Assembly (NCBI GenBank): GCA_046293075.1
Contig: JBKBPL010000019.1
Coordinates: forward strand, 1-64,000
Source of the DNA: Ga0077530 sp046293075
GTDB taxonomy: Bacteria; Pseudomonadota; Alphaproteobacteria; Rhizobiales; Hyphomicrobiaceae
Direction: 5' to 3'
DNA length: 64,000 nucleotides
Shown: piece by piece, positions 7,256-17,367 of the stretch
Numbering within the stretch: position 1 is the first letter of the stretch
Layout: every line of letters begins with the position of its first letter
Notes under the pieces: generated by a model
Told to the model about the DNA's origin: nothing
The model's database searches: none
Seen by the model: the letters and a program-made list of their open reading frames with translations, nothing else
Made by a program: the position numbers and the translations under genes

Positions 7256-8320
7256 TCAACCCGGGGCCGCCGCGGTCCTCGTCCAGCGCAGATCCGGGCC
7301 AAGGCGGCCGCAGGCCATCAGCCGCTCCAGCGTTTTGAGGCGCATGTACTGTGAGTTGCGGAATTCCTTGTCGGCAAAGCCCATGCCGATGAGACCGTCG
7401 CGGAGCCGCGCGATTGACTGCTCGAGCGTCACTTGCGGCTGATGCGCCGGCGCCAGCGACCGAAAGAGGCCGAAATCGACCTTGTAGGAGCGCTTGTCGG
7501 GTGGCGCATCCGTGTTGATGCTGACGCGCGTCCCCGGGATCGCCGAGGCGACCGCCGCAGCAAGATCGCGCACCTGATAATTCCACTGGTCGCTGCCGAC
7601 GTTCACCGAAAGGAGCTGACCGCCGTTCGACGCCGGCCGCTCAATCGCCCACGCGATCGCCCGCGCCATATCCTCGACATCGATGAGCGGACGCCACGGC
7701 GAGCCGTCGCTCAGCACCGTGATCTCGCCGGCCGTAACGGCGCAGGCGACGAAATCGTTAAGCACGAGGTCGAGCCGCAGCCGATCCGACATGCCGCAGG
7801 CTGTCGCAAAGCGCAGACACGTGGCGTTCATCGCGCCGAGGTTCAGGCGGCGCAGCCCCTCCTCGGTGCCGATCTTGGAGCGGGCATAGGCTGTGAGCGG
7901 GTTGGTCGGGTCGCTTTCCTTGCGCGGGCCGCCTTCAGCATAGCCGTACATGCTGCAGCTCGAAGCGAAGACGAAATGCCTAACGCCCGCTGCGGCCGCC
8001 ATCCGCGCAATGCGGACGCTCGCCTCCTGGTTGATGTCGCCGGTTGCGGCCTCGAACTTGTTGCCCATCGGGTCGTTCGAGATCGCCGCAAGGTGCACAA
8101 CGGCATCCACGCCCGCAAGCAGCGACGCCGGAAGATCGCGCACATCGCCGAAAACCTGACGATCGAGGAAGACCTCGGGCAGCGCAGATGCGTTGGTCAG
8201 GCAATGACCGAAGAAGCTCTGATCGTAGCCGATGAGTTCGGCCGCAGGAAAGGTAGCGCGCAGGTGGCGTCCCAGCACGGAGCCGACATAGCCCATGCTG
8301 CCCGTAATGAGGATCTTCAT
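7256..8320 (-). CDS. NAD-dependent epimerase/dehydratase (extended SDR)
   Basis: A 354-residue extended short-chain dehydrogenase. It has the N-terminal NAD-binding glycine motif MKILITGSMGYVGS, the active-site Ser region FASSCSMYG, and the catalytic YARSK (Y-x3-K). It probably acts on a nucleotide sugar, as UDP-glucose 4-epimerase relatives do, but the substrate cannot be read from sequence. I chose the ATG at 8318-8320 because it places the Rossmann motif at the N-terminus; an upstream in-frame start at 8353 would add 11 residues. It reads in the same direction as the Mo hydroxylase genes with a 105-bp gap, so joint transcription is possible. Confidence 0.85.
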   Translation of the reverse strand: MKILITGSMGYVGSVLGRHLRATFPAAELIGYDQSFFGHCLTNASALPEVFLDRQVFGDVRDLPASLLAGVDAVVHLAAISNDPMGNKFEAATGDINQEASVRIARMAAAAGVRHFVFASSCSMYGYAEGGPRKESDPTNPLTAYARSKIGTEEGLRRLNLGAMNATCLRFATACGMSDRLRLDLVLNDFVACAVTAGEITVLSDGSPWRPLIDVEDMARAIAWAIERPASNGGQLLSVNVGSDQWNYQVRDLAAAVASAIPGTRVSINTDAPPDKRSYKVDFGLFRSLAPAHQPQVTLEQSIARLRDGLIGMGFADKEFRNSQYMRLKTLERLMACGRLGPDLRWTRTAAAPG

Positions 8321-8514
8321 TGTCCGCTGCCTTCCCTGATCAACGATCGGCACGCCATGAGAACGGGCCGGGCGAGGCTGTTATGAATGTGCCCGCCGGA
8401 CGTGCCAAGCCCCCGGTGGGCCGAACTGCCTTCATGGTGATTGCCCGCTCCATCAAGCGTGCACACCCTGCGTAAGCAAAGGATATGCCATTCATTCGCG
8501 GAACGGCCTATGGG

Positions 8515-11500
8515 CTACTCCGCCGCGGTACGCACAGGAACCGGCCGCCCCGCCACCGGCTCATCCGCGGCTTCCACGGGTATGGCCTCGCGGCGCCCGG
8601 CACCCAACCTGGTCCCGACCTGCTCGAGGAGCAGGTAGACCGCCGGCGTGATGTAGAGCGTCAGTAGCTGCGAGACAGCGAGCCCCCCGACCACCGCGAG
8701 ACCCAGAGGCTGGCGCAACTCCGCGCCTGCACCCCAGCCGACGGCGATCGGCAACACACCGAACAGCGCCGCCATGGTCGTCATCATGATCGGGCGAAAA
8801 CGCAGCAGACAAGCCTCGCGAATGGCCTCCCGAGGCGCCATGCCGCGCGATCGCGCCTCGATTGCGAAGTCGATCATCATGATTGCATTCTTCTTCACGA
8901 TGCCGATCAGCAGGATGATGCCGATCATGGCGATGATCGTCAGCTCGACATCGAGCAGCATCAGCGTCAGGAGGGCTCCAAGGCTTGCTGAGGGCAATCC
9001 GGAGAGGATCGTGATCGGGTGAACGAAGCTCTCATAGAGAATGCCGAGCACGATATAGATCGTGAGCACGGCTGCCAGGATCAGGATTGGCTGATTGCGG
9101 AAGCTGTCCTGGAAGACCTGCGCTGTGCCGGCGAACTGCCCTTGGATGCCAGCGGGCATGTTGACGTCGCGCTCGACCTCGGCCATGCGGGCGACGGCTT
9201 CACCGAGCGTGAAGCCGGGCCCGAGGTTGAACGTCACAGTGACGGCCGGGAGCTGGCTCTGGCGCGCAACCGCGATCGGTCCCGAGCCGAGCGTGACGCG
9301 CGCGAGCGCATCCAAGCGCACAAGCTGGCCGCTCGAAGCCCTCAGGTAGACGCGGTTGAGAACGCTCGGATCGAGCTGATGCGTCTTGCTCGCCTCGACG
9401 ATGACCGAATAATCGTTTGCCGGGGTAAATACGGTTGCGATCTTGCGCTTGCCGAAGGTCGAATAAAGCGTCGAGCGCACCGTCTCCATCGAGACGCCGT
9501 AGCGAGCCAAAGCATCACGATCCACATCGATCCTGACCTGTCGCGCGCCGAGTTCGAGGTCACTGGTCACGTCCGCAAATCCAGGGGTCACCTTGAGCCG
9601 CTCGACGAGGCGGCCGCCCCCCTCGTAGAGCGCATCCCGATCCACGCCTGTCAGCGTGTACTGATAGGCCTAGGCGCCACCGCGGCTGCCGATCCGCAGG
9701 TTCTGTAAAGGCACCGGGAAGGCACGAATGCCCACGATGCCGGCGAGCTTGCGGCGCAACCGGTGCTGCACATCGGTGATCGTCGCCCGCCCTTCGCGCT
9801 CGGCCCGCGGCTTGAGCTGCACGAAGATCGAGCCCCGATTGATCGTCGGGTTGAAGCTGGTCCGGGCAACGTTGGAGTTGATGTAAAGGACGTCCGGGTC
9901 GGTCAGGATGGCAGCCGCGACCTGCCGCTGGCGCTCAAGCATCGCGGGGAATGCAATATCGGACTGTGCCTCGGTGCGCACGATGATGATGCTCGTATCC
10001 TCGGTCGGCATGAAGCCTTTCTTGACGGTGGCGAAGGCCCAGAGCGTCGCGACCATCGTCCCGACCGTGATCAGCAGCATGAGATTGCGATGGCGAAGAG
10101 ACCAGTCGAGCGAGCGGCGATACCCATTGGCCATGGCCGCATAGCCGCCCTCGAAGATGCGCGACAGGAGGCTCGCGTTCTCCTGATGCACGACCTTGCT
10201 GCTCAGCATGCGCGCGCAGAGCATGGGGGTCATCGTCAGGGCGATGAAGCCCGAGAGCAGAATGGCCATGCTGATCGTCAAGGCGAATGAGAAGAAGAAG
10301 CGCCCGACCACGCCGCCCATGAACAGGACAGGAATGAAAACGGCAACAAGGGAGAGCGTGATCGAAAGAACGGTAAAGCCGATCTCCTTGGCCCCCTTGA
10401 TGGCCGCCTCGAACGGCGCCATGCCCTTCTCGATATAGCGGACGATGTTCTCGAGCACGATGATTGCATCGTCCACGACGAAGCCGAGCGCCAACGTCAG
10501 CGCGAGCAGCGTGACATTGTCCAGCGAGAAGCCGAAGTAGGCCATCCCGGCGAAGGTACCGATGATGGAGAGTGGCAGCGCAAAGGCCGGAATGATGGTT
10601 GCGCGCCAGTTGCGCAGGAATGCCAGGATCACCAGGACGACGAGAACAGCAGTGATGATCAGCGTGAGCTGCACGTCATGGACGGAGTCGCGGATCGATT
10701 CTGAGCGATCGGAAAGGATGCGCAGCTCGATGGTCGGGGGCAGGTCGGCCTGGAACTGGGGAACCATCCCACGGACCGCGTCGGTGACCGCAACGGTGTT
10801 GGCGTCGGGCTGACGGCGGACCGAAATGATGATCGAGCGCTTGCCATTGTATTCGGCATAGGCCTCTTCATCCTCCACCGAGTCGGCAACCTCGGCCACG
10901 TCCTGCAAGCGCACCGGTGCGCCGCCGCGCCAGGCGATGATGATCGGCCTGAAGTAGGCGGCGGTCGCCTCGGCCGACTTGGTCTCGAGCACGTAGACCT
11001 GCCGGTCGGTCCGGATCGAGCCGAGCGGCCCGACACCTGTGATAGCGCTGACGGCGGCCCGCAGCTCCTCGACCGAGATGCCGCGCGTCGCCATCGCGTC
11101 GAAGTTGTAGCGGATACGGATCGCGCGCTTCTGGGCCCCGTTGATCGTGACCTCGCCGACGCCCGGGAGCGTCGAGAGGCGCGGCAGCATCACCGTTTCG
11201 GCGAACTCGTTGATGTCGGACGATGGTGTCGTGTCGGAGGTGAGCGCGAGAAAGATCACGGGACTGTCGGCCGGGTTCACCTTGCGGAAGGCGGGCGGCG
11301 CCTCCAGGTCCTGCGGAAGCCGGCGTGTCGCGACCGAAATGGCCGACTGAACATCCAGCGCGGCCGCGTCGATGTCCCGGTCGAGGGCGAATTCGAGCGT
11401 AACGGTCGTCGCACCTTCAACGCTCGATGAGGTGATGTTGGTGATGCCGGCGATCGTCGCGAACTGGCGCTCGAGCGGCGCGGCGACCGATACCGCCATG

Positions 11501-11673
11501 GTATCCGGGCTTGCGCCGGGCAATTGTGCCGAGACCGTGATCGTGGGGACGTCAATGTGCGGGATGGCGGCAATCGGAAGCTGTCTGTACGCGAAGAGAC
11601 CCGCCAGCGCGATGGAGGCCATCATGAGTATCGTCATCACCGGGCGGCGGATGCACAGCTCCGAGATCTTCAT
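8515..11673 (-). pseudogene. RND efflux permease (MdtB/C-like, HAE1 family) interrupted by an in-frame TAG
   Basis: The region encodes a full-length inner-membrane proton-driven drug efflux pump of about 1,050 codons. It begins MKISELCIRRPVMTILMMA and contains the TM4 proton-relay DD (GFVVDDAIIVLEN) and the TM10 Lys (GIVKKNAIMMIDFA). A single amber codon at 9670-9672 splits it in frame: the upstream part ends QNLRIGSRGGA and the continuation is AYQYTLTGVDRDALY, exactly where homologues read through (usually ...YQYTL). No frameshift is needed to join the halves. The first half (667 residues) lacks the second TM bundle. One base change, for example CAG to TAG, would explain it. A sequencing error or amber suppression are alternatives. 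Confidence 0.85.
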
Positions 11674-11758
11674 CGCCTATCCTCTTCGCTCGTGATCTCT
11701 CAGATACCTCATGCGTGCGCGTGCCGCGCGACCATGCCACGGCGACACCGCGAGCCCC

Positions 11759-13075
11759 TCACGTGCGCCCGCGCTGCGGCCCGGCCGGCTGCTGCGGCGT
11801 GTCGCGCGCGGCCGGCCCTGTGCCTCCCTTGTCGGGCTCGGCCCGCCCGCCCTCGGCACCTGGCTTTCCCCGCGGGGCGGGCCGCGGCTCGCGGATGGTA
11901 ACGACGGCACCGGGAGAAAGTCGGAGCTGGCCATCGGTGACCACGCGCTCGCCGGCTGCGAGGCCATCAGAAAGATAGGCACTGGGGCCGATCACGCGTG
12001 CCAGCGCCACGGTCCGTGGCTTCACGCTGCCCTCGGCTCCGATCACCCACACCAGCATCCCCTGCTGCGAGGGCAGCACGGCACTCGCCGGCACGGCGAC
12101 GTAGCCAGGCCGGCGCTCGACGACGAGTTCGACCTCGACAGCCTGACCCGGCCAGAGGACCTCATCCTCGTTCGCCACCTCGATCTTGCCCATCAGCGTG
12201 CCGGTCGCCTTGTCCACCTGGTTGTCGATGAAGGTGACGGTACCCCTGGTCTCAATGGGTCTCTCGCCGCCAACGCGGATGGTCGCTTCGGCACGTACCG
12301 CGAGCGCGCGGCGCAGGTTGACGATATCGCCCTGCGGCACCGAGAAGGTGACGGCGATCGGCCGCGTCTGATTGATGACAACCAGCGAGCTGGTATCGGC
12401 TGCGCGCACATTCGAGCCGAGCTCGGCCTTCAGCGCGCCAGTGCGGCCCGGAATGGGCGCCAGGACGGTCAGATAGTCGAGCTGGGTTCGTTGCGCCTCG
12501 AGCTGGGCCTCGCCGGCAGCGATGGCGGCCTTCAGCGCCTCTACGGTGCTGCGCTGCGTCTCGGTCGCCTGCTCCGTGACGATGCTCTTCGTCACGAGGG
12601 CCTCGCGCCGGCGCAGGATGGCCTCGGCGTCGGTCAGCGCGGCCCTGTCGCGCGCGATGTTGGCCTCGGCCTGCCGCATCTGGGCTTTGACGAGGCGATC
12701 ATCGAGCCGGAAGAGCACGTCGCCGGCCCGTACCTCGTCACCCTCCTTGAAGGCGATCTCGGCGATCTGGCCGTCGACCCGCGGCCGCACGCCGACCGTC
12801 GCGAACGGCTCGACGGTTCCGGGGGCGGAAAGGATGATTGGCATTTCGGCAGTCACCGCCACGGCGGCCAGAACCGGGATGGCAGCCCCGCGCCCGCCAG
12901 GGCCTTTTGCCGACCCTTTTGGGGCCTCTGCGGCCGGCGTCACGTCCTTGGCGGGCAGAGCCATCCACTGGCCGACGTGGCTGAAGACAGGCCATCGCCT
13001 GGAGGCGGGGTAGACGAACCATGCCACCGCGCCCACTGCCAGCAGAACCACGGCAAGGGTAAACGACCTGCGCAT
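11759..13075 (-). CDS. RND efflux periplasmic adaptor (membrane fusion protein, MdtA-like)
   Basis: About 438 residues. An N-terminal membrane anchor (SFTLAVVLLAVGAVAWFVYP) is followed by a lipoyl/barrel-sandwich half (GTVEPFATVGVRPRVDGQI, then FKEGDEVRAGDVLFRLDD). A coiled-coil hairpin (about residues 140-200) and a beta-barrel domain (GTVTFIDNQVDKATGTLMGK) follow. The proline- and glycine-rich tail is disordered-looking. It bridges the inner-membrane pump to an outer-membrane channel. It lies upstream of the permease in the same operon (85-bp gap). ATG at 13073-13075 is preceded by AAAGGG. No outer-membrane TolC-type gene is seen here. Confidence 0.92.
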   Translation of the reverse strand: MRRSFTLAVVLLAVGAVAWFVYPASRRWPVFSHVGQWMALPAKDVTPAAEAPKGSAKGPGGRGAAIPVLAAVAVTAEMPIILSAPGTVEPFATVGVRPRVDGQIAEIAFKEGDEVRAGDVLFRLDDRLVKAQMRQAEANIARDRAALTDAEAILRRREALVTKSIVTEQATETQRSTVEALKAAIAAGEAQLEAQRTQLDYLTVLAPIPGRTGALKAELGSNVRAADTSSLVVINQTRPIAVTFSVPQGDIVNLRRALAVRAEATIRVGGERPIETRGTVTFIDNQVDKATGTLMGKIEVANEDEVLWPGQAVEVELVVERRPGYVAVPASAVLPSQQGMLVWVIGAEGSVKPRTVALARVIGPSAYLSDGLAAGERVVTDGQLRLSPGAVVTIREPRPAPRGKPGAEGGRAEPDKGGTGPAARDTPQQPAGPQRGRT

Positions 13076-13317
13076 GTGCACCCTTTCTCGTTCGCCCCCC
13101 TCTTCAGAGGATGGCCTTTCCTGCCCCCGGGGAGCCCAAGATGCCCGTCAAGTTGCAGGAAACCGGCTCCCTGAGAGGTGCGACGTCGCAAACCGAGGCG
13201 CACGCCGGAAGCCAGCCGCAATCTACGATGGACTGCCCACGCGCGGGAAGAACGATGGCCGCACGCGGTATCCGTCGCTCGGTCTCAGGGGTTTGTGCGG
13301 AAGGTGGCGACGGCCAC

Positions 13318-14430
13318 TCAGCGGCCGGTGTCGCCAAGGCCGGCTGCTTGGCGCGCGGCCTCGATGACCGCCTCCTGGTGCGCAAAAAGCACGCTCGGCG
13401 GCAACCCCGCCATGCGTGCTGCCATCACATTCTCGATCCCGGATGGTTTGCCGGTCAGCTCCTCGAAGATCGGCAGCGCCAGGAACGGGGCCGTCGGCGC
13501 GCTGTAGCCGCCCTCATGGGCAAAGACGATCCGGCCGCCGCACAGCCGGCGTGCTGCGTCGCGAACGGCGATCGTCATCCAGCGGAAGTCCTCAGGCCCG
13601 AGCATCATCCGGCCAAGCGGATCGTTGTTGCCCGCATCAAGACCGCAGGCCACGAACATGAGCTCGGGCCGGAAGCGGTCGAGCGCCGGCAGCACGACGC
13701 GCTCGAAGGCCGCACGATAGGCCGCCGTACCGGACCCGGGCGGGAGGGGTATGTTGATGGTTGTACCGCGCCCGGCACCGCTACCCGTCTGCTCGACGGT
13801 ACCACTGCCGCCGCGCGGGAAATTGCCGTCCTCGTGAAGCGAGATCGCCAGCACGCTCGGGTCATCATAGAAGCACGCCTGCGTGCCGTTGCCGTGATGG
13901 ACATCCCAGTCGACCACGGCAATCCGCGCGAGCTTATAGTGGGCGAAGGCGTAGCGCGCGGCGATCGCGATATTCGCGAACACGCAGAACCCCATCCCGC
14001 CATCGGGCTCGGCATGATGTCCCGGCGGGCGTGAGAGGACATAGGCGTTGTCGGCTGCGCCCGAAAGAACAGCGTCGAGGCCGGCGATCGTCGCCCCCGC
14101 CGAGAGCATCGCCAGCTCGTAGCCCCCCGGCCCGATGAAGGCACTCACCCCGAGCTGTCCGCCATAGGCCCGTGAAAGGGCCTTCACCTTCTCAAGATAT
14201 GCGGGCGTGTGCACGCGAAGGATGTCCTCGTCGCGCGCCGGATGCGGTGTGATGACCTTCATGTGGGCAGTCATGCCGGCCGCGTCGAGCAGGTTCTTGA
14301 TGCGCCGCTTCGTCTCGGGATTCTCGGAGGTCTCGCCCGGCTGAACCCAGCCGCCGACCGGCATCGGCCCGGCGAAGGTCCCGGCATCGAACCACATCAG
14401 CTTCTCGTGCCAGATGAGCGCGGTCGTCAT
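13318..14430 (-). CDS. class II histone-deacetylase-like / acetylpolyamine amidohydrolase
   Basis: A 370-residue zinc amidohydrolase of the arginase/deacetylase superfamily. It would remove acetyl groups from polyamines or related small molecules. Visible active-site signatures: SRPPGHHAEPDGGMGFCVFAN (the His-His pair), VVDWDVHHGNGTQACF (zinc-binding Asp and His), and CGLDAGNNDPLG (zinc-binding Asp). The start at 14430 (MTTALIWHEKLMWFDAG) fits the family. It reads in the same direction as the efflux adaptor, about 240 bp upstream of it. A link to efflux is not shown. Confidence 0.92.
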   Translation of the reverse strand: MTTALIWHEKLMWFDAGTFAGPMPVGGWVQPGETSENPETKRRIKNLLDAAGMTAHMKVITPHPARDEDILRVHTPAYLEKVKALSRAYGGQLGVSAFIGPGGYELAMLSAGATIAGLDAVLSGAADNAYVLSRPPGHHAEPDGGMGFCVFANIAIAARYAFAHYKLARIAVVDWDVHHGNGTQACFYDDPSVLAISLHEDGNFPRGGSGTVEQTGSGAGRGTTINIPLPPGSGTAAYRAAFERVVLPALDRFRPELMFVACGLDAGNNDPLGRMMLGPEDFRWMTIAVRDAARRLCGGRIVFAHEGGYSAPTAPFLALPIFEELTGKPSGIENVMAARMAGLPPSVLFAHQEAVIEAARQAAGLGDTGR

Positions 14431-14586
14431 GCAGGGCTCCGTGGGTTCCGGGGTGGTCGAGCGTAGCAACGGGACCCTCCCGTTTCAACGCAGCCCATCG
14501 ACATGCGCAGCGGCAAAAAGGCCCCGGCCCTCATCATCCCTTGAATTGCGGGGCGAACTGAGCAGAATGGCCAGCGGGGAGCTTGG

Positions 14587-14970
14587 ATGCTGCGCAGATT
14601 TATCAGCTTTGTGGTGCTGCTGGGCGTGATGCTGCACGCGCACGCGCTCGTGCGCCACAACAGCGTAATGCTCGACGCGCATCTTCTTCGCACCACACTG
14701 ATTGCCGACCTGCTCTCCATCTGCCATCCCAGCGGCACGGGAACGGTTGATGCGGCGAGCCTGCCGGATGTGCCACGACCGACCGACGCGCAGAACGACT
14801 GCCCGCTCTGCTCGGGCCTCGGGTCGGCTGTCGCCTTGCCAGCGCCCGACCTCCTTCCATACCACGTCGCTTTCCAACCTGCCCGGCTGAGCCCGCTCCC
14901 TGTCATCCGCGGCACGGAGCTGCTGCGCTCGTTCATTCCCCCGGCCCGCGGACCGCCCCGGACCGCATGA
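14587..14970 (+). CDS. DUF2946-like small secreted protein
   Basis: A 127-residue protein with a hydrophobic N-terminus (FISFVVLLGVMLHAHA) acting as signal or anchor, and the central CPLCSG motif typical of DUF2946 proteins. These are commonly encoded beside TonB-dependent receptors and copper proteins, which is the case here: it opens a three-gene plus-strand run. Function is not established. The paired cysteines and histidines could bind copper (inference). A GGGGAG ribosome site lies upstream of the ATG. Confidence 0.7.
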   Translation: MLRRFISFVVLLGVMLHAHALVRHNSVMLDAHLLRTTLIADLLSICHPSGTGTVDAASLPDVPRPTDAQNDCPLCSGLGSAVALPAPDLLPYHVAFQPARLSPLPVIRGTELLRSFIPPARGPPRTA

Positions 14971-15047
14971 CGACTGACTGAGCCCGCGGACCAAGGCCCT
15001 GCCGCTGGTCCGCAACGCATCATTCGCATCCGGGGAAATGCGTCAAC

Positions 15048-17285
15048 ATGAGAAGCCATCAACCGCGCCGGCCGGCGGCCGCGCCGCAGGCCGTGCGTCC
15101 AAGAACCATCCTGACGACCGTAGTGACACTCGGCGCCTTGAGCGCCATCGGGGGAACAGCACTTGCACAAAGCAGTTCAGTGCCGCTGCCCGGTCTCGTG
15201 GTCGAGACGAGCAAGGCCAAGGCGAAGAGTGCCAAGCGTCCGGCAGCCCAGCCGAAGGCGGCCGCGCCGGCCGCTGCAGCGCAGCCGCCGGAACTCTCGC
15301 CGACCGGCGCCGGCGGCCCGATCACGCTTGATGGCCGCAATAGCCTGACCGTTCCGACGACGGCCGAGATCCAGGCCGAGCTTGCGCGTGTCCCCGGTGC
15401 CGTCGTCGTCGTGCCCGATGCAGCGTATAAGCTGAGCACGCCGGCAACGACAATGAAGGATGTGCTCGACTACGTGCCGGGCGTATTCGTGCAGCCGAAG
15501 TGGGGCGAGGATTCGCGCCTCTCGATCCGCGGCTCGGGGCTGTCGCGCAACTTCCACCTGCGCAGCGTGCAGCTCTTTGAGGACGGCATTCCGCGGAACA
15601 CGGCCGACGGCTATGGCGACTTCCAGGAAATCGATCCCAGCGCCTACCGGTATGTCGAGGTCTACAAGGGCTCCAATGCCCTGCGCTTCGGTGCCAACGC
15701 CCTCGGCGGCGCGATCAATTTCGTCACCCCGACCGGGCGCGATGCGAACCGGATCTCGGCAAGTGCGGACATTGGCAGCTTCGGCTTCCACCGCCTGCAA
15801 TCGAGCATTGCCGGGGCGAATGGACCGTTCGATCTCTTCGTCACGGCCTCCTGGCAGGAGCAGGACGGCTTCCGCGATCATAGCTGGGGCGAGTCCAAGC
15901 GAGGCAGCGGCAACATCGGCATCCGCCTGTCGGAGGATGTCGAAACGCGCTTCTATTTCGGCGTCAGCGACATCATGCAGCGCATCCCGGGCAGCGTGAC
16001 GCGCGCGCAGGCGCTCAGCGATCCGAAAGCTGCAGCGGCCATCAATGTGGCTAACGACTGGCAGCGCAACATCGATGCGTGGCGGGTCGCCAACAAGACG
16101 ACGATCAAGCTCGCGCCGGGGACGGCCGTCGAGTTCGGCGCCTTCTACAACGACCGCCACCTCATGCACCCGATCTTCCAGTGGCTGGACTACCAGTATG
16201 AGGACTACGGCGGCTTCGCGCGGATTGTCGACGACCGGATCGTCGGCGGCTATCGCAACCGCCTCATCGCCGGCCTCCAGCTACACAACGGAAAGCTCGA
16301 TAATCGGCAATACGCGAATGGCCCGGGCGCGAGCAAGGGCGCTCTGATATCGAGCTCGCTCGACCGGTCGGAGAATCTGGCGGCGTATCTCGAGAACGCG
16401 TTCTACTTCCTGCCCGATGTCGCACTCGTAACGGGTACCCAGTTCCTTCATGCGACGCGCGATCGCGAGAACCGCGTCGGGTCGGTTTCCGGTTCGACGG
16501 CGTTCGATCTGTGGAGTCCGAAAGTCGGACTGCTCTGGGACATTGATCGCACGTGGCAGGCGTTCATCAACATCTCGCGAAGCGGTGAGGTGCCGAGTTT
16601 CGGTGAAAGCTCGTCGGCGGCTGTTCCGGCAATCTCGTTCACCGATATCAAGGCACAGCGCGCGACGACGTACGAGATCGGCACCCGTGGCCGGCGGCCC
16701 GACGTCACGTGGGATCTCGCTGTGTACCGCATGGAGATCAGCAACGAGCTGCAATGCCTCTACAGCGCCTTTGGGTCCTGCCAGGTCGTCAATGCCGACC
16801 AGACCGTGCATCAGGGCATCGAAGTCGGATTTGGTCTTGCGGTGCTCAAGGGGATGGCGGCTCCCGGCCCCTCGCCGGACCGGCTCTGGCTCAACCTCTC
16901 CTACACCCTCAACGACTTCCGCTTCGATGACGATGAAAAATTCGGCGACAACCTGCTGCCGGGCGCGCCGCGTCATTTCGTGAGAGCGGAGCTGCTCTAC
17001 AGGCACCCGAGCGGCGTGTTCTTCGGTCCGAACATGGAATGGGTCCCGCAGGCCTACTACGTCGACAGCGCCAACACACTGAAGACGGCCGCATACGCCA
17101 TTTGGGGCCTCAAGCTCGGCTTTGACAATGGCGGGCCGCTGTCCGCGTACGTTGAGGGCCGCAATCTGTCGGACAAGGCCTACATCGCAAGCGCAAGCAT
17201 CATCGATGTCGCCCAGCCGACATCGGCGCTCTTCGAACCGGGCACAGGCCGCGCCGTTTTTGCCGGTGTCAAGTACCGCTGGTGA
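15048..17285 (+). CDS. TonB-dependent outer-membrane receptor, probably for copper
   Basis: A 745-residue receptor. An N-terminal export signal (TILTTVVTLGALSAIGGTALA) is followed by an Ala/Lys/Pro-rich linker, then a plug domain (TTMKDVLDYVPGVFVQPKWG, LSIRGSGLSRNFHLRSVQL, GANALGGAINFVTPTG). A 22-strand barrel follows, ending in the aromatic C-terminal strand FAGVKYRW. It imports a metal chelate or small ligand using TonB energy. Substrate specificity is inferred as copper only from its neighbours, the DUF2946 protein upstream and the YcnI-PCuAC protein downstream. A siderophore role remains possible. Confidence 0.9.
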   Translation: MRSHQPRRPAAAPQAVRPRTILTTVVTLGALSAIGGTALAQSSSVPLPGLVVETSKAKAKSAKRPAAQPKAAAPAAAAQPPELSPTGAGGPITLDGRNSLTVPTTAEIQAELARVPGAVVVVPDAAYKLSTPATTMKDVLDYVPGVFVQPKWGEDSRLSIRGSGLSRNFHLRSVQLFEDGIPRNTADGYGDFQEIDPSAYRYVEVYKGSNALRFGANALGGAINFVTPTGRDANRISASADIGSFGFHRLQSSIAGANGPFDLFVTASWQEQDGFRDHSWGESKRGSGNIGIRLSEDVETRFYFGVSDIMQRIPGSVTRAQALSDPKAAAAINVANDWQRNIDAWRVANKTTIKLAPGTAVEFGAFYNDRHLMHPIFQWLDYQYEDYGGFARIVDDRIVGGYRNRLIAGLQLHNGKLDNRQYANGPGASKGALISSSLDRSENLAAYLENAFYFLPDVALVTGTQFLHATRDRENRVGSVSGSTAFDLWSPKVGLLWDIDRTWQAFINISRSGEVPSFGESSSAAVPAISFTDIKAQRATTYEIGTRGRRPDVTWDLAVYRMEISNELQCLYSAFGSCQVVNADQTVHQGIEVGFGLAVLKGMAAPGPSPDRLWLNLSYTLNDFRFDDDEKFGDNLLPGAPRHFVRAELLYRHPSGVFFGPNMEWVPQAYYVDSANTLKTAAYAIWGLKLGFDNGGPLSAYVEGRNLSDKAYIASASIIDVAQPTSALFEPGTGRAVFAGVKYRW

Positions 17286-17367
17286 TCAACAGGGTGCTGC
17301 GGGTGCCGCTCGATCGTGGCATCCGCAGCGCACAGCGAACCGCATACCAAAGGAGGAGTACTCGGCT

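Noticed and set aside
8515..9645. Second half of the RND permease as an independent gene starting at 9645
   Set aside because: The sequence before this codon continues in frame with permease homology up to the amber stop, and no ribosome site supports a separate start.
11711..13174. 487-codon plus-strand open frame
   Set aside because: It is the shadow of the RND adaptor gene on the opposite strand; the adaptor has clear domains, this frame has none.
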